From positions 1 through 8,830 of the forward strand of contig JAGVBL010000024.1 of the NCBI GenBank assembly GCA_020059785.1: a stretch of 8,830 bases of DNA, read 5' to 3'. The translations under genes and the position numbers were made by a program. This DNA comes from Ignavibacteriales bacterium. Its GTDB lineage: Bacteria; Bacteroidota; Ignavibacteria; Ignavibacteriales; Melioribacteraceae. Shown in pieces: positions 1-7,345 of the stretch (the first letter of the stretch is position 1; each line of letters begins with the position of its first letter). The notes under the pieces were generated by a model. It did not search any database, had not been told where the DNA came from, and saw only the letters and a list, made by a program, of their open reading frames with translations.

Positions 1-329
1 AGTTTAGTAAATTCCTTTTATGCTAATAAACTTTAATAATTTCTTTGCGATCTCTGCGAGTCTTTGCGTCCTCTGCGTGATAATCTTAAAAGATTTCCAC
101 GCAGAGCTCGCAGAGTTTTCCGCAGAGTACGCAAAGGTTAAATTTGAATTCCAGTCGGCATTATTTTTGAGTTGTTATTTAACCCAAAATCGGTAGTAGC
201 ATAAAGATTTAGCAGATGGAACTGTTTATGCAATTTGTTTTTATCTGCTTAATCAGTTCGATCAGTGTGCTGATTTTTCCCTTCTTGAGCAGAATAAATT
301 TATTATCCGAGAAAAATCCAGTAATCAAT
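1..329. other. Intergenic region with repeats, no gene seen
   Basis: No reading frame with a credible start, Shine-Dalgarno or family resemblance is visible on either strand. The stretch holds the TGCG-rich palindrome at 43-137 (listed separately). Around 241-278 there is a weaker structure in which AATCAG (251-256) can pair with CTGATT (270-275), followed by a short T-run. Positions 293-304 are a perfect AT-only 12-bp palindrome, AATAAATTTATT. It lies downstream of the minus-strand phosphodiesterase gene, but I see no convincing terminator for that gene here. Confidence 0.7.
43..137. repeat. Imperfect palindromic intergenic repeat made of TGCG units
   Basis: The left arm (43-79) is four consecutive 9-10 bp units: CTTTGCGAT, CTCTGCGAG, TCTTTGCGTC, CTCTGCGTG. 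The right arm (98-136) carries the inverted units CACGCAGAG, CTCGCAGAG, CCGCAGAG and TACGCAAAG. The innermost arms, 71-79 and 98-106, are perfect 9-bp complements. The 18-nt centre contains its own hairpin, AATCTT (82-87), AA, AAGATT (90-95). Similar CTTTGCG/CTCTGCG intergenic repeats are, from general knowledge, scattered in many bacterial genomes. No coding potential is seen, and membership of a named family is inference. Confidence 0.7.
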
Positions 330-1538
330 TTATTTCAGTAAGAACTCAATCCTCTCTGCTTTACCATCAATATTAGAACGTGGAGAGATATTAAATATTT
401 TACATAGAAGGGGATAGATATCAATATTCCAGACTGTCCCGGTTCTATAACCACTCTTGAAGTTTGGTCCGATTGCTAAAAATATTCCGTGCATATCGAG
501 ATGATTATTGTCGTAACCATGATTTCCTTTCGAGTCGTATTCCGATCTCCTATTGCTTATTAATGACCAGCCCATATCTGCAACTAAAAGTAACTCGCCG
601 ATGAAAGGATGATTTTTATAGTGGAAGTATTCCGGCATTTCACTTTTCTTGTAAACCTTGAAATGATTTTCACTTTTCTTAAGGAGCTGATAGACCTCTT
701 CAAATTTTTCTTTTGGTGCGTCAACGGTCATTAATGGACCGCTATCGTAAAATTTGCAGTTAAAACCTTTCAATAAATTTTCTATGTTAATAACTCTCTC
801 ATCAGAAATATCTGTCATACCATGGTCGGAGACTACAATGATATTCACGCTATCGCGCATTTTAATTTCATCAAGTTTTGTAAAAAGAAGTCCGAGCATA
901 CCATCAACGCGTTTGATTGCCATATTTACTTCAGGAGAATCGGTACCGTAACGATGACCCTGAGTATCTGTATCGTCAAAATATAATGTTATAAAACGTG
1001 GTCTTTTTTCTATTGGTATAGTAAGCCAGTTAACAACTCCCTCAACCCTTTTTTCATAAGGTCTGTTGTGTTCATAATTTTCATAGTATGTAGGTCTTCT
1101 GTAAGACAAATTCATCTCCGAACCGGGCCAAAAATAACTTGCCGTAGTAATTCCATTCCGTTCGGCTGTTTCCCAGAATGCTTCGCCTAAATACCATCGA
1201 CTGTTTCTAACTGCAGAAGTATCGCCCATTCTATAGAGCTCGTTACTGAATTCATCTCTAAAAGTATTTGCAATAATTCCATGGTTCTCTATGTACATTC
1301 CGGTTATAATCGATTGATGATTAGGAAAAGTTTTGGATGGGAATGAAGGTCTTAGTGACAATGCCGATACGCCATTTTGCCTAATAAATTCAAGGTTGGG
1401 AGATAATCCTCTATTTAAATAATCCCATCGGAATCCATCTAAAGATATAAGTATTACATAAGGTTTTTGAGATTGAGCAAAAACCGATATTACAAAGAAA
1501 AAAAAGCAAATGAGTGTAATTCTAATTTTATTTTTCAT
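330..1538 (-). CDS. Secreted alkaline phosphatase superfamily nucleotide pyrophosphatase/phosphodiesterase (NPP-type)
   Basis: Predicted exported metal-dependent phosphodiesterase of the type I nucleotide phosphodiesterase/pyrophosphatase family, 402 residues. A Sec signal peptide spans about 1-21 (KNKIR, then a Phe-rich core, then VFA). The mature domain starts with VILISLDGFR (metal ligand D34). The nucleophile motif SKTFPNH follows (T70), then the family-typical TGMYIENHGIIAN. The other expected two-zinc ligands are all visible: D191 and H195 in DTDTQGH, D238 and H239 in VVSDHGM, and H350 in LDMHGIF. The catalytic set is therefore complete and the enzyme is probably active on nucleotides or other phosphodiesters in the periplasm or outside the cell. 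Substrate cannot be read from the sequence. The ATG at 1538 has only a weak GGCGGA-like ribosome site but gives a clean signal peptide. The gene is monocistronic and divergent from the receptor gene. Confidence 0.88.
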   Translation of the reverse strand: MKNKIRITLICFFFFVISVFAQSQKPYVILISLDGFRWDYLNRGLSPNLEFIRQNGVSALSLRPSFPSKTFPNHQSIITGMYIENHGIIANTFRDEFSNELYRMGDTSAVRNSRWYLGEAFWETAERNGITTASYFWPGSEMNLSYRRPTYYENYEHNRPYEKRVEGVVNWLTIPIEKRPRFITLYFDDTDTQGHRYGTDSPEVNMAIKRVDGMLGLLFTKLDEIKMRDSVNIIVVSDHGMTDISDERVINIENLLKGFNCKFYDSGPLMTVDAPKEKFEEVYQLLKKSENHFKVYKKSEMPEYFHYKNHPFIGELLLVADMGWSLISNRRSEYDSKGNHGYDNNHLDMHGIFLAIGPNFKSGYRTGTVWNIDIYPLLCKIFNISPRSNIDGKAERIEFLLK

Positions 1539-1560
1539 TTTTCCGCCATAATTATTTATA

Positions 1561-1568
1561 CAAATATA
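1561..1568 (-). promoter_or_regulatory. Candidate Bacteroidota-type -7 element for the phosphodiesterase gene
   Basis: On the minus strand the sequence reads TATATTTG, an exact match to the TAnnTTTG -7 consensus known from Bacteroidota. It lies 22 bp upstream of the start codon, implying a short leader of about 15-20 nt. No matching TTG-type -33 element is seen at the usual distance, so the call rests on one box in AT-rich DNA. Confidence 0.35.
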
Positions 1569-1612
1569 ATCTAAATGACTTTAATAAGAATATTTCGGTA
1601 AGTTTAGATGCA

Positions 1613-1652
1613 ATGTCTTTAGCAAAAATCAACTGGTTTTAGAAAAAGACAT
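1613..1652. promoter_or_regulatory. Two-tier inverted repeat, possible operator or RNA hairpin
   Basis: ATGTCTTT (1613-1620) is a perfect complement of AAAGACAT (1645-1652). Inside it AAAATC (1625-1630) pairs with GGTTTT (1635-1640, one G-T pair) around an AACT tetraloop. A symmetrical 4x4 internal loop separates the two stems. There is no T-run after either strand, so it does not look like an intrinsic terminator. It lies 75-115 bp upstream of the phosphodiesterase start and about 260 bp upstream of the receptor start. A regulatory role is inference. Confidence 0.35.
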
Positions 1653-1806
1653 ACTTAAAGCCAAATATTAAAAAATTGTAAAAAGTTTAAAAAAGCTTTT
1701 GAGATTAAATAGTTTTTCCTATTTTCTGAGTGCAAAAAAACTGCACCTATCTATTTGGGCATTGAGTGAAAAAAATATCTTTAATTAAAAGATCGGGTAT
1801 GATTTC

Positions 1807-1814
1807 TAATTTTG
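1807..1814 (+). promoter_or_regulatory. Candidate Bacteroidota-type -7 element for the receptor gene
   Basis: TAATTTTG matches the TAnnTTTG -7 consensus and would give a leader of roughly 90 nt before the ATG at 1911. The expected TTG -33 box is not clear: the nearest TTG, at 1762-1764, is too far. Treat as a weak candidate. Confidence 0.28.
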
Positions 1815-1896
1815 TAAATCCGAAGTTTTCCATTGTAAAAATGTCTTTCCAAATGAATAATCAATTATATTTTTTAATTAATAAACTTACTAACCT

Positions 1897-1904
1897 AAGA
1901 GGAG
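1897..1904 (+). promoter_or_regulatory. Ribosome binding site that decides the receptor start
   Basis: AAGAGGAG is a strong Shine-Dalgarno lying 6 nt before the ATG at 1911. An in-frame TTG at 1905 directly abuts it and could not be used as the initiator, which fixes the start at 1911. Confidence 0.8.
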
Positions 1905-1910
1905 TTGTAT

Positions 1911-4900
1911 ATGAGTCGAATTAAACAATTGTTTTCTTTTCTTGCTCTGATGGTAGTTTTATTTAGCAGTCAGTTAATATTTGCACAAGGTGTTACCACT
2001 TCTGCAATCAGCGGTCTAATAGTTGATAAAGATGGTAATCCTTTACCGGGTGCAAACATTATTGCTGTTCATGAACCATCAGGTACGCAATATGGAACCA
2101 GTTCGCGTGAGAACGGACGGTTCAATTTAATGGGATTAAGAGTTGGTGGTCCTTACAAAGTTACAGTTTCATTTGTCGGTTTCGAAAACCAGGTAAGAGA
2201 AAATCTCTATCTTACTCTTGGTGTAACCTCAGATCTTAATTTCACAATGAGAGATGTATCAGTTGGATTGGCAGAAGTTACAATTACCGGTCAACGCGAT
2301 GCTGTATTCAGTTCGGAAAGAACCGGTGCGTCTACTTCCATTGGTAAAGAAGCCATCCAAGCATTACCTACAATCTCTAGAAGAATTGGAGATTTTACAC
2401 GTTTAACTCCGCAAGCTGCCGGTAACTCTTTCTCCGGTCAGGATAACCGCTTAAACAATATTACAGTTGACGGTTCTTACTTCAATAACTCATTCGGTCT
2501 TGCCGGTCAGCCCGGTGATAGAACCGGTGTATCACCAATCTCTATTGATGCTATTGAACAGGTTCAGGTAAACGTAGCTCCTTACGATGTTCGTCAGGGT
2601 AACTTCGTAGGTGCCGGTGTAAATACTGTTACAAAGAGCGGAACCAACGAATATTCAGGTGCTCTCTATTATACTTTCAGAGATCAAAGCTTAGTGGGTA
2701 CAGAAGCAAAAAATGTAAAAATTCCGATAGGTACTTTTAAGTATAATTTATTTGGTGCAACTGTAAGCGGTCCTATTATTAAAAACAAATTATTCTTCTT
2801 TGCAAACTTTGAAAGCGATGCATTAACAGAACCTGGAACAACCTGGTTAGCAAATACAGGTGGACAGACTGTTGCTGGAAATATTACCAGAGTATTACAG
2901 TCAGACCTTGATCAGTTAAGTGGATTCCTTAAATCAAAATTTGGTTATGATACTGGTCCTTATCAAGGTTATGACCATGAAACGCCGGCTTTAAGATTTA
3001 TTTTGAAGTTTGATTACAACCTGAATGAAAACAACAAATTCAGTTTACGTTATGTTCATTTAGATTCTGATACAGATGTTCTCGTTTCAAACTCATCATC
3101 ATTAGGATTTGGTAGTAGAAGAACCAGTTCGCAAGCCCTCAACTTCCAGAATTCTAACTATAAGATTATGGAAAATATACGTTCTATAGTTGGTGAATGG
3201 AACTCTGTTTTAAGTAAAAACATGACTAATAATATGATTGTTGGTTACACATATAATGATGAGAGCCGCGATTCAAGAGGAAGTTTCTTCCCGTTTGTAG
3301 ATATCTTGAATGCCGGTTCTACATATACATCTTTTGGTTTCGAACCCTTTACACCAAATAATGAATTACGTTATAAGAGTTTTCAATTACAAAACAACCT
3401 AACTTATTACGGCGGAGATCATACATTAACTTTCGGTATTAGTGCAGAAAGATATGAATCAGAAAACGTATTTTTCCCTGGTTCACAATCAGTTTATGTT
3501 TTCAGCTCTTTAGCCGATTTCTATACCGATGCAAATGACTATTTAGCAAATCCAAACAGAACAACTTCACCAATTACATTACGCCGTTTCCAATTAAGAT
3601 GGGCTAATATACCCGGAATGGCTAAACCTGTTCAACCATTAGAAGTTTGGTATACAGGTATCTACGCTCAGGATGAATGGCAGGTTAATAAAGATCTTAA
3701 ATTAACATTAGGTTTAAGACTAGACGTTCCATTCTTTGGCGAAACCGGATTCGAAAATAAGAATGCTGATGCTCTAATTTTTAGAGATGAAAACGGAAAT
3801 CCTGTTCAATATCAAACAGCAAAACTTCCTGATGCAAACATTCTTTTCTCTCCAAGACTCGGTTTTAACTATGATGTTTATGGTGACCGTTCTACACAGT
3901 TGCGCGGTGGAACTGGTATCTTTACTGCACGCCCGGCTTATGTTTGGATTTCTAACCAGATCGGTAACACAGGTGTGTTAACAGGATTTGAACAGTTAGA
4001 TAATACAAAAGCAAGACCATTTAACCCGGATCCAAATAAATATAAACCGAAAAATGTTACCGGTGCACCTGCTGCAAGTTATGAATTAGCTTTAACAGAT
4101 CCTGATTTCAAATTCCCTCAAATCTGGAGAACTAACCTTGCAGTTGACCAGAGACTTCCATTCGGTTTAGTTGGTACTGCCGAATTAATTTACAGTAGGG
4201 ATGTAAATGGTATTTATTACATTAATGCAAACTTACCAGCTCCACAAACCAAATTCTCTGGATTTGTAGATAACCGTCCTCGCTGGACAAGCACAAGAAT
4301 TAACAATGTAACTGGAAATCAGGTAGCAAATGCAATCGTATTGAAGAACCAGGATGTTGGTTATTCATGGGATATTGCATTCTCATTAGAAAAACCATTT
4401 GCGGATGGCTGGTTTGCTAAAGCATTCTATCGTTACGGTGTTTCCAAGAACACAGTTGACCCGGGTTCTATTGCATTCGGTTCATGGAATAACAATCAGC
4501 ATGCTGGTGATCCTAATAATCCTGGCGTTGGTTTCTCTGCTAACTCACCGGGACATAAATTCTTTGCTGTTATATCCTACCGTGGTGAATACTTTGATTT
4601 TGGTGCAACTACATTCTCATTGATACTTGATTCTTATACACAAGGTAATTCAAGCTTTGTATTCAGCGGTGACTTAAACGGCGATGGTGGAACAAGCAAC
4701 GATTTAGTCTATATTCACAGAAATAAAACTGAAATGAATTTTGAGCCATATAGCGTTGCTGTTTCTGGTAGAACCGTAACCTTTACATCTGCACAACAAG
4801 CTGAGGCATGGGATAAATTCATTGCTCAGGATCCATATTTAAGTGAAAACAGAGGTAAATACGCTGAACGTAATGCCGCTTTCTTGCCGATGGTTACACG

Positions 4901-5195
4901 TCTCGATTTCAGTATTACTCAGGAAGTATTTACTGAAATTTTCGGAAAGAGAAACGCATTACAATTTCGTGCAGATATCTTGAACTTCGGAAACTTTTTG
5001 AACAAGAACTGGGGTGTTGGTAAATCCTTTGTTTCTACTTCACCTTTGATTGCACGCCCAACGCTTACCGATGGAAAAGCAATTTATAGATTAAGAAATA
5101 TAGGCGATCAACTCATTAGTAAGTCATATCAGGATACAGCTGTAATCGGTGATGTTTACAGAATCCAGTTCTCAATACGATATATGTTCAACTAA
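1911..5195 (+). CDS. Oar-like TonB-dependent outer membrane receptor with carboxypeptidase-regulatory domain
   Basis: Large outer-membrane beta-barrel transporter, 1094 residues from the ATG. A signal peptide covers about 1-25 (ending QLIFA). A carboxypeptidase-regulatory-like beta-sandwich follows at about 31-115 (SAISGLIVDKDGNPLPGANI, later GRFNLMGLRVGGPYKVTVSF). A TonB-box-like stretch, LAEVTITGQ, is near 120-128. The plug is at about 140-257, with LNNITVDGSYFNN and GAGVNTVTKSGTNEYSG. The rest is the barrel, ending in an aromatic-containing C terminus (IQFSIRYMFN) suited to barrel assembly. Near 921-934 there is an acidic DLNGDGGTSNDLVYI segment, a calcium-loop-like motif typical of Oar-like receptors. 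Length and order match the Oar/OmpA-related branch (founding member from Myxococcus), not SusC, and no SusD gene is adjacent. The ligand is unknown. The gene is probably transcribed alone and stops at the terminator after 5218. Confidence 0.88.
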   Translation: MSRIKQLFSFLALMVVLFSSQLIFAQGVTTSAISGLIVDKDGNPLPGANIIAVHEPSGTQYGTSSRENGRFNLMGLRVGGPYKVTVSFVGFENQVRENLYLTLGVTSDLNFTMRDVSVGLAEVTITGQRDAVFSSERTGASTSIGKEAIQALPTISRRIGDFTRLTPQAAGNSFSGQDNRLNNITVDGSYFNNSFGLAGQPGDRTGVSPISIDAIEQVQVNVAPYDVRQGNFVGAGVNTVTKSGTNEYSGALYYTFRDQSLVGTEAKNVKIPIGTFKYNLFGATVSGPIIKNKLFFFANFESDALTEPGTTWLANTGGQTVAGNITRVLQSDLDQLSGFLKSKFGYDTGPYQGYDHETPALRFILKFDYNLNENNKFSLRYVHLDSDTDVLVSNSSSLGFGSRRTSSQALNFQNSNYKIMENIRSIVGEWNSVLSKNMTNNMIVGYTYNDESRDSRGSFFPFVDILNAGSTYTSFGFEPFTPNNELRYKSFQLQNNLTYYGGDHTLTFGISAERYESENVFFPGSQSVYVFSSLADFYTDANDYLANPNRTTSPITLRRFQLRWANIPGMAKPVQPLEVWYTGIYAQDEWQVNKDLKLTLGLRLDVPFFGETGFENKNADALIFRDENGNPVQYQTAKLPDANILFSPRLGFNYDVYGDRSTQLRGGTGIFTARPAYVWISNQIGNTGVLTGFEQLDNTKARPFNPDPNKYKPKNVTGAPAASYELALTDPDFKFPQIWRTNLAVDQRLPFGLVGTAELIYSRDVNGIYYINANLPAPQTKFSGFVDNRPRWTSTRINNVTGNQVANAIVLKNQDVGYSWDIAFSLEKPFADGWFAKAFYRYGVSKNTVDPGSIAFGSWNNNQHAGDPNNPGVGFSANSPGHKFFAVISYRGEYFDFGATTFSLILDSYTQGNSSFVFSGDLNGDGGTSNDLVYIHRNKTEMNFEPYSVAVSGRTVTFTSAQQAEAWDKFIAQDPYLSENRGKYAERNAAFLPMVTRLDFSITQEVFTEIFGKRNALQFRADILNFGNFLNKNWGVGKSFVSTSPLIARPTLTDGKAIYRLRNIGDQLISKSYQDTAVIGDVYRIQFSIRYMFN

Positions 5196-5217
5196 TAGTT
5201 AGAATTGTTGTAATTAA

Positions 5218-5252
5218 AAAGAGGCTGTCTCAAAAGGCAGCCTTTTTTGTTT
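5218..5252 (+). terminator. Intrinsic terminator after the receptor gene, probably bidirectional
   Basis: The stem pairs 5222-5229 (AGGCTGTC) with 5236-5243 (GGCAGCCT), including one G-T pair, around the loop TCAAAA. It is followed by TTTTTTGTTTT on the plus strand. The A-run before the stem gives TTTTT after the hairpin when read on the minus strand, so it can also stop transcription coming from yajQ. Confidence 0.85.
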
Positions 5253-5293
5253 TAGTGAAAATGAAATGATGGCGGCTTATGATAAATTCTATA

Positions 5294-5335
5294 TGTCATA
5301 TTGAGTCCCGATTCAACGGGACGAAATATCTCGAG
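5294..5335. repeat. Intergenic hairpin repeat of the TGTCAT...TGAG type
   Basis: The element starts TGTCATATTGAG and carries a perfect 6-bp hairpin, GTCCCG (5305-5310) and CGGGAC (5317-5322), with loop ATTCAA, then GAAATATCTCGAG. The arrangement (GTCAT, TGAG, GC hairpin, GAA, ATCTC) resembles a dispersed intergenic repeat I know from Bacteroidota and relatives. It sits between two convergent genes. There is no T-run on either strand, so it is not a standard terminator. Being repetitive elsewhere in this genome is inference. Confidence 0.5.
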
Positions 5336-5392
5336 TTCAAATGCAAGAAAGATTTTTAAGATTGACTACAATATTAATTCAGAAGTCTTCAA

Positions 5393-5890
5393 TCATTTAT
5401 AATTAGTAAACTGAACAGGGAAGTTCAGTTCGGCTTCTTTCATTAGTTTTATTATTGATTGAAGGTCGTCAATTTTTGCTGCTGTTACTCTAATTTGTTC
5501 GTCCTGTATTTGAGCGTTAACTTTTAATTTGCTCTCCTTAATCAATTTTGTAACTATCTTTGCATTCTCTTTCGAAATACCGGATTGAAGATCAATTATT
5601 TGTTTTAATCGTCCTCCGGCAGCAGGTTCAGGTTCCTTGTACTTAAGAGCTTTAATAGAAATTCCTCTTTTAATAAATTTTGTCTGCATGATGTCAACTG
5701 TTTGTTTTCTTGAGTAATCATCCTTTGTATTAATTGAAATTTGCTTTTCCTTTTTGTTCAATTCTATTTCTGTATGAGAATCTTTCAAGTCGTATCGCTG
5801 CTGAACTTCTTTGATAGTCTGGTTTATTGCATTATCAACTTCCTGGAAATCAATTTCCGAAACTATATCGAATGAATGATTTGTTGCCAT
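5393..5890 (-). CDS. yajQ: YajQ family cyclic-di-GMP/nucleic acid-binding protein
   Basis: Small cytoplasmic protein, 165 residues against about 163 for Escherichia coli YajQ. The N-terminal signature SFDIVSEID is at 6-14. FIKRGI lies in the middle, and SKLKVNAQIQ (120-129) followed by QIRVTAAKIDDLQ matches the conserved C-terminal half, which ends in PVQFTNYK. The family folds as two ferredoxin-like alpha/beta domains. E. coli YajQ was reported to bind RNA, and a Xanthomonas member is a cyclic-di-GMP effector that acts on transcription; which role applies here cannot be decided from sequence. The start at 5890 is chosen because MATNHSFDIVSEID aligns with the family N terminus and a GAGGGG ribosome site precedes it. 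A longer in-frame start at 5962 would add 24 unrelated residues. The gene is divergent from the YjbH-like operon and convergent with the receptor gene. Confidence 0.93.
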   Translation of the reverse strand: MATNHSFDIVSEIDFQEVDNAINQTIKEVQQRYDLKDSHTEIELNKKEKQISINTKDDYSRKQTVDIMQTKFIKRGISIKALKYKEPEPAAGGRLKQIIDLQSGISKENAKIVTKLIKESKLKVNAQIQDEQIRVTAAKIDDLQSIIKLMKEAELNFPVQFTNYK

Positions 5891-5892
5891 TT

Positions 5893-5899
5893 TCCCCTC
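5893..5899 (-). promoter_or_regulatory. Ribosome binding site that decides the yajQ start
   Basis: On the minus strand GAGGGGA lies just before the ATG at 5890, with 3 nt between GAGGGG and the start codon. It supports the 165-residue protein over the 24-residue N-terminal extension. Confidence 0.7.
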
Positions 5900-6104
5900 T
5901 ATTAATAAGTGTTTTTCAGGTTGGTGTTTATAATCACTATAAAAATAAAAAAAAACATACAATTAAAAATAATACTTTGATATTATTAAATGTAAAGTTT
6001 ATATTATGCATAGAATTTCCGGCATTGGTATTATTCTACAAGTTGATTTTAATTCAGAACTTTATTGACATAGAAATACAGAATATTAATCAGCCGTTCG
6101 AATA

Positions 6105-7337
6105 ATGAATAATAATAGTTTAGGCCTAATTCTAATTTCGTTCTTTCTTCTTAATTCCATTGTTCTTTCACAATTTGATCTAGAATCCCGAATAAAAAAC
6201 ATTATTACTGATAAAGGATTTGAAAATGTAAGGGTAAAAAGTGATAATCAAATTTTATTCGTCGAATTTGAAAACCGGCTCTACAGGTTTGAAGTAACCG
6301 CACTTTTTGAGATTCTAAAAATAATTAAAGATGATGCGGGTGATTTTAAAAATATATTTCTGCTTATTAAGAATAAGAATATTCCGATAGTTGAAGTTAA
6401 AGTTGAAAAAAGCGACCTGAATGATTGGCTGAATAATATTATCACCAATTCGGAATTTACAGAGTTGATGAATATTCGTATGATTGAATCTGAAAACTGG
6501 GATAAAATATTTGATTCAAGCCGGGTAGGTAATTCATCTAATTTCAAATTCGATATAGTATTAAAGCCGACTTACCGGTTTCAGTTTGGAATTTTTTCAA
6601 AACCGGTCCTTTATCAATTGAATTTTGCTCCCCATATTTTATTCGGACTTTGGAAAGGGATGAGCGGTTTGTATGAAATAACGATTCCTATTCATAATGA
6701 TTTTAGTCTGAGAGAAGATTCTGTAAGAACAAGCATGATTGTACTAAATCAAACTTATAAGCTGGCAAATTCTTTATTCATATCTGCATCACTTGGATAT
6801 TTTACTTTAGAGCGTTATGGATTTGATCTTGAAGCAAGAAATTATTTTATGAATGGTGATATGTCAATCGGATTAAATTTAGGTTATACGGGGTATGCGT
6901 CATTCACTATGAAGAAGCTCTATTATTCAGATCTATATCAATGGAACGGTTCGGTAGATTTATCATACAGAATTCCAGAATATGACTTAACATTGGGATT
7001 AACTGCAGGTAAATTTTTATCAAATGATAATACGATTCGCTTTGACATTTATAGAGAATTTGGTGAAATTCAGATTGGCTTTTTTGCGATGCGTTCCACA
7101 AAGGGTATTTCTAATGGCGGGTTTAGCTTCTCTATCCCTTTGTTCCCTTCAAAATACTGGAAACCCGCATTGGTTAGAATTAGAACCACTGAAAATCTTG
7201 GTTATACTTATAAAGTGAAAATTGCAGATATGATTGGACTTAAATATGATACAGGTTTTGGGATAAACAATTTTTTAGAAAAAATGAATCCCGGTTTTAT
7301 AAAAAATTTTATTAACAATCGCATAAACTTAAATTGA
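6105..7337 (+). CDS. YjbH-like outer membrane beta-barrel protein, short form
   Basis: Exported protein of 410 residues with a signal peptide at 1-22 (LGLILISFFLLNSIVLS). Residues about 24-145 form a soluble-looking alpha/beta region. Residues about 150-380 alternate polar and aromatic positions as in a beta-barrel. The barrel carries RYGFDLEARNYFMNG (from about 237), TAGKFLSNDN (about 299-308) and GGFSFSIPLFPSKYW (about 340-354), followed by VRIRTTENLGYTYK. These resemble the C-terminal barrel of YjbH, a protein linked to exopolysaccharide in E. coli. E. coli YjbH is about 700 residues, so this would be a single-barrel version. The ATG at 6105 has no good Shine-Dalgarno, but the signal peptide supports it. 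It is followed after 8 bp by a lipoprotein gene, suggesting a shared job at the outer membrane. A generic outer-membrane barrel is the alternative. Confidence 0.62.
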   Translation: MNNNSLGLILISFFLLNSIVLSQFDLESRIKNIITDKGFENVRVKSDNQILFVEFENRLYRFEVTALFEILKIIKDDAGDFKNIFLLIKNKNIPIVEVKVEKSDLNDWLNNIITNSEFTELMNIRMIESENWDKIFDSSRVGNSSNFKFDIVLKPTYRFQFGIFSKPVLYQLNFAPHILFGLWKGMSGLYEITIPIHNDFSLREDSVRTSMIVLNQTYKLANSLFISASLGYFTLERYGFDLEARNYFMNGDMSIGLNLGYTGYASFTMKKLYYSDLYQWNGSVDLSYRIPEYDLTLGLTAGKFLSNDNTIRFDIYREFGEIQIGFFAMRSTKGISNGGFSFSIPLFPSKYWKPALVRIRTTENLGYTYKVKIADMIGLKYDTGFGINNFLEKMNPGFIKNFINNRINLN

Positions 7338-7342
7338 GGTGA
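7336..7342 (+). promoter_or_regulatory. Ribosome binding site overlapping the stop of the YjbH-like gene
   Basis: GAGGTGA overlaps the TGA stop (7335-7337) of the preceding gene and lies 3 nt before the lipoprotein ATG at 7346. This supports the start choice and translational linkage of the two genes. Confidence 0.7.
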
Positions 7343-7345
7343 AAT

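Larger units (their letters stand above)
1539..1910. other. Divergent intergenic region between phosphodiesterase and receptor genes
   Basis: This is a 372-bp AT-rich region with no supported gene. It should hold promoters for both flanking genes, and TAnnTTTG-like elements are present facing each (listed separately). It also holds a two-tier hairpin (1613-1652), a spaced 7-bp inverted repeat ATCTAAA/TTTAGAT (1569-1575 and 1603-1609), and a short GTGCA/TGCAC hairpin with a 7-nt loop (1730-1746). Chance inverted repeats are common in DNA this AT-rich, so only the first is given weight. Confidence 0.6.

Noticed and set aside
43..137. CRISPR array
   Set aside because: The repeat units are only 9-10 bp, adjacent without unique spacers, and arranged as an inverted pair.
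754..951. Plus-strand open frame inside the phosphodiesterase gene
   Set aside because: Antisense shadow of a gene with a complete catalytic motif set. The same reasoning removes the short frames inside the receptor gene (3787-3981, 4399-4623) and the YjbH-like gene (6281-6547, 6907-7101, 7024-7218).
1905..1910. In-frame TTG start two codons upstream of the receptor ATG
   Set aside because: It directly abuts the AAGAGGAG ribosome site with no spacing; the ATG at 1911 has ideal spacing.
1911..5195. SusC-type glycan transporter of a polysaccharide utilisation locus
   Set aside because: No SusD-like lipoprotein or glycoside hydrolase is adjacent, and the plug and barrel motifs are Oar-like. 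The downstream lipoprotein at 7346 lacks SusD features.
5891..5962. 24-residue N-terminal extension of the YajQ protein
   Set aside because: It is unrelated to the family N terminus, and the good ribosome site and the family-typical start are at 5890.
6065..6093. Sigma-70 promoter with TTGACA at 6065-6070 for the YjbH-like operon
   Set aside because: The -35 box is perfect, but the nearest -10-like TATTAA (6084-6089) is only 13 bp away and the position would leave almost no leader. No acceptable pair was found.
5827..6105. Plus-strand open frame of 92 codons running up to the YjbH-like gene
   Set aside because: Its first part is antisense to yajQ, the rest is AT-rich intergenic sequence, and it has no ribosome site or family resemblance.
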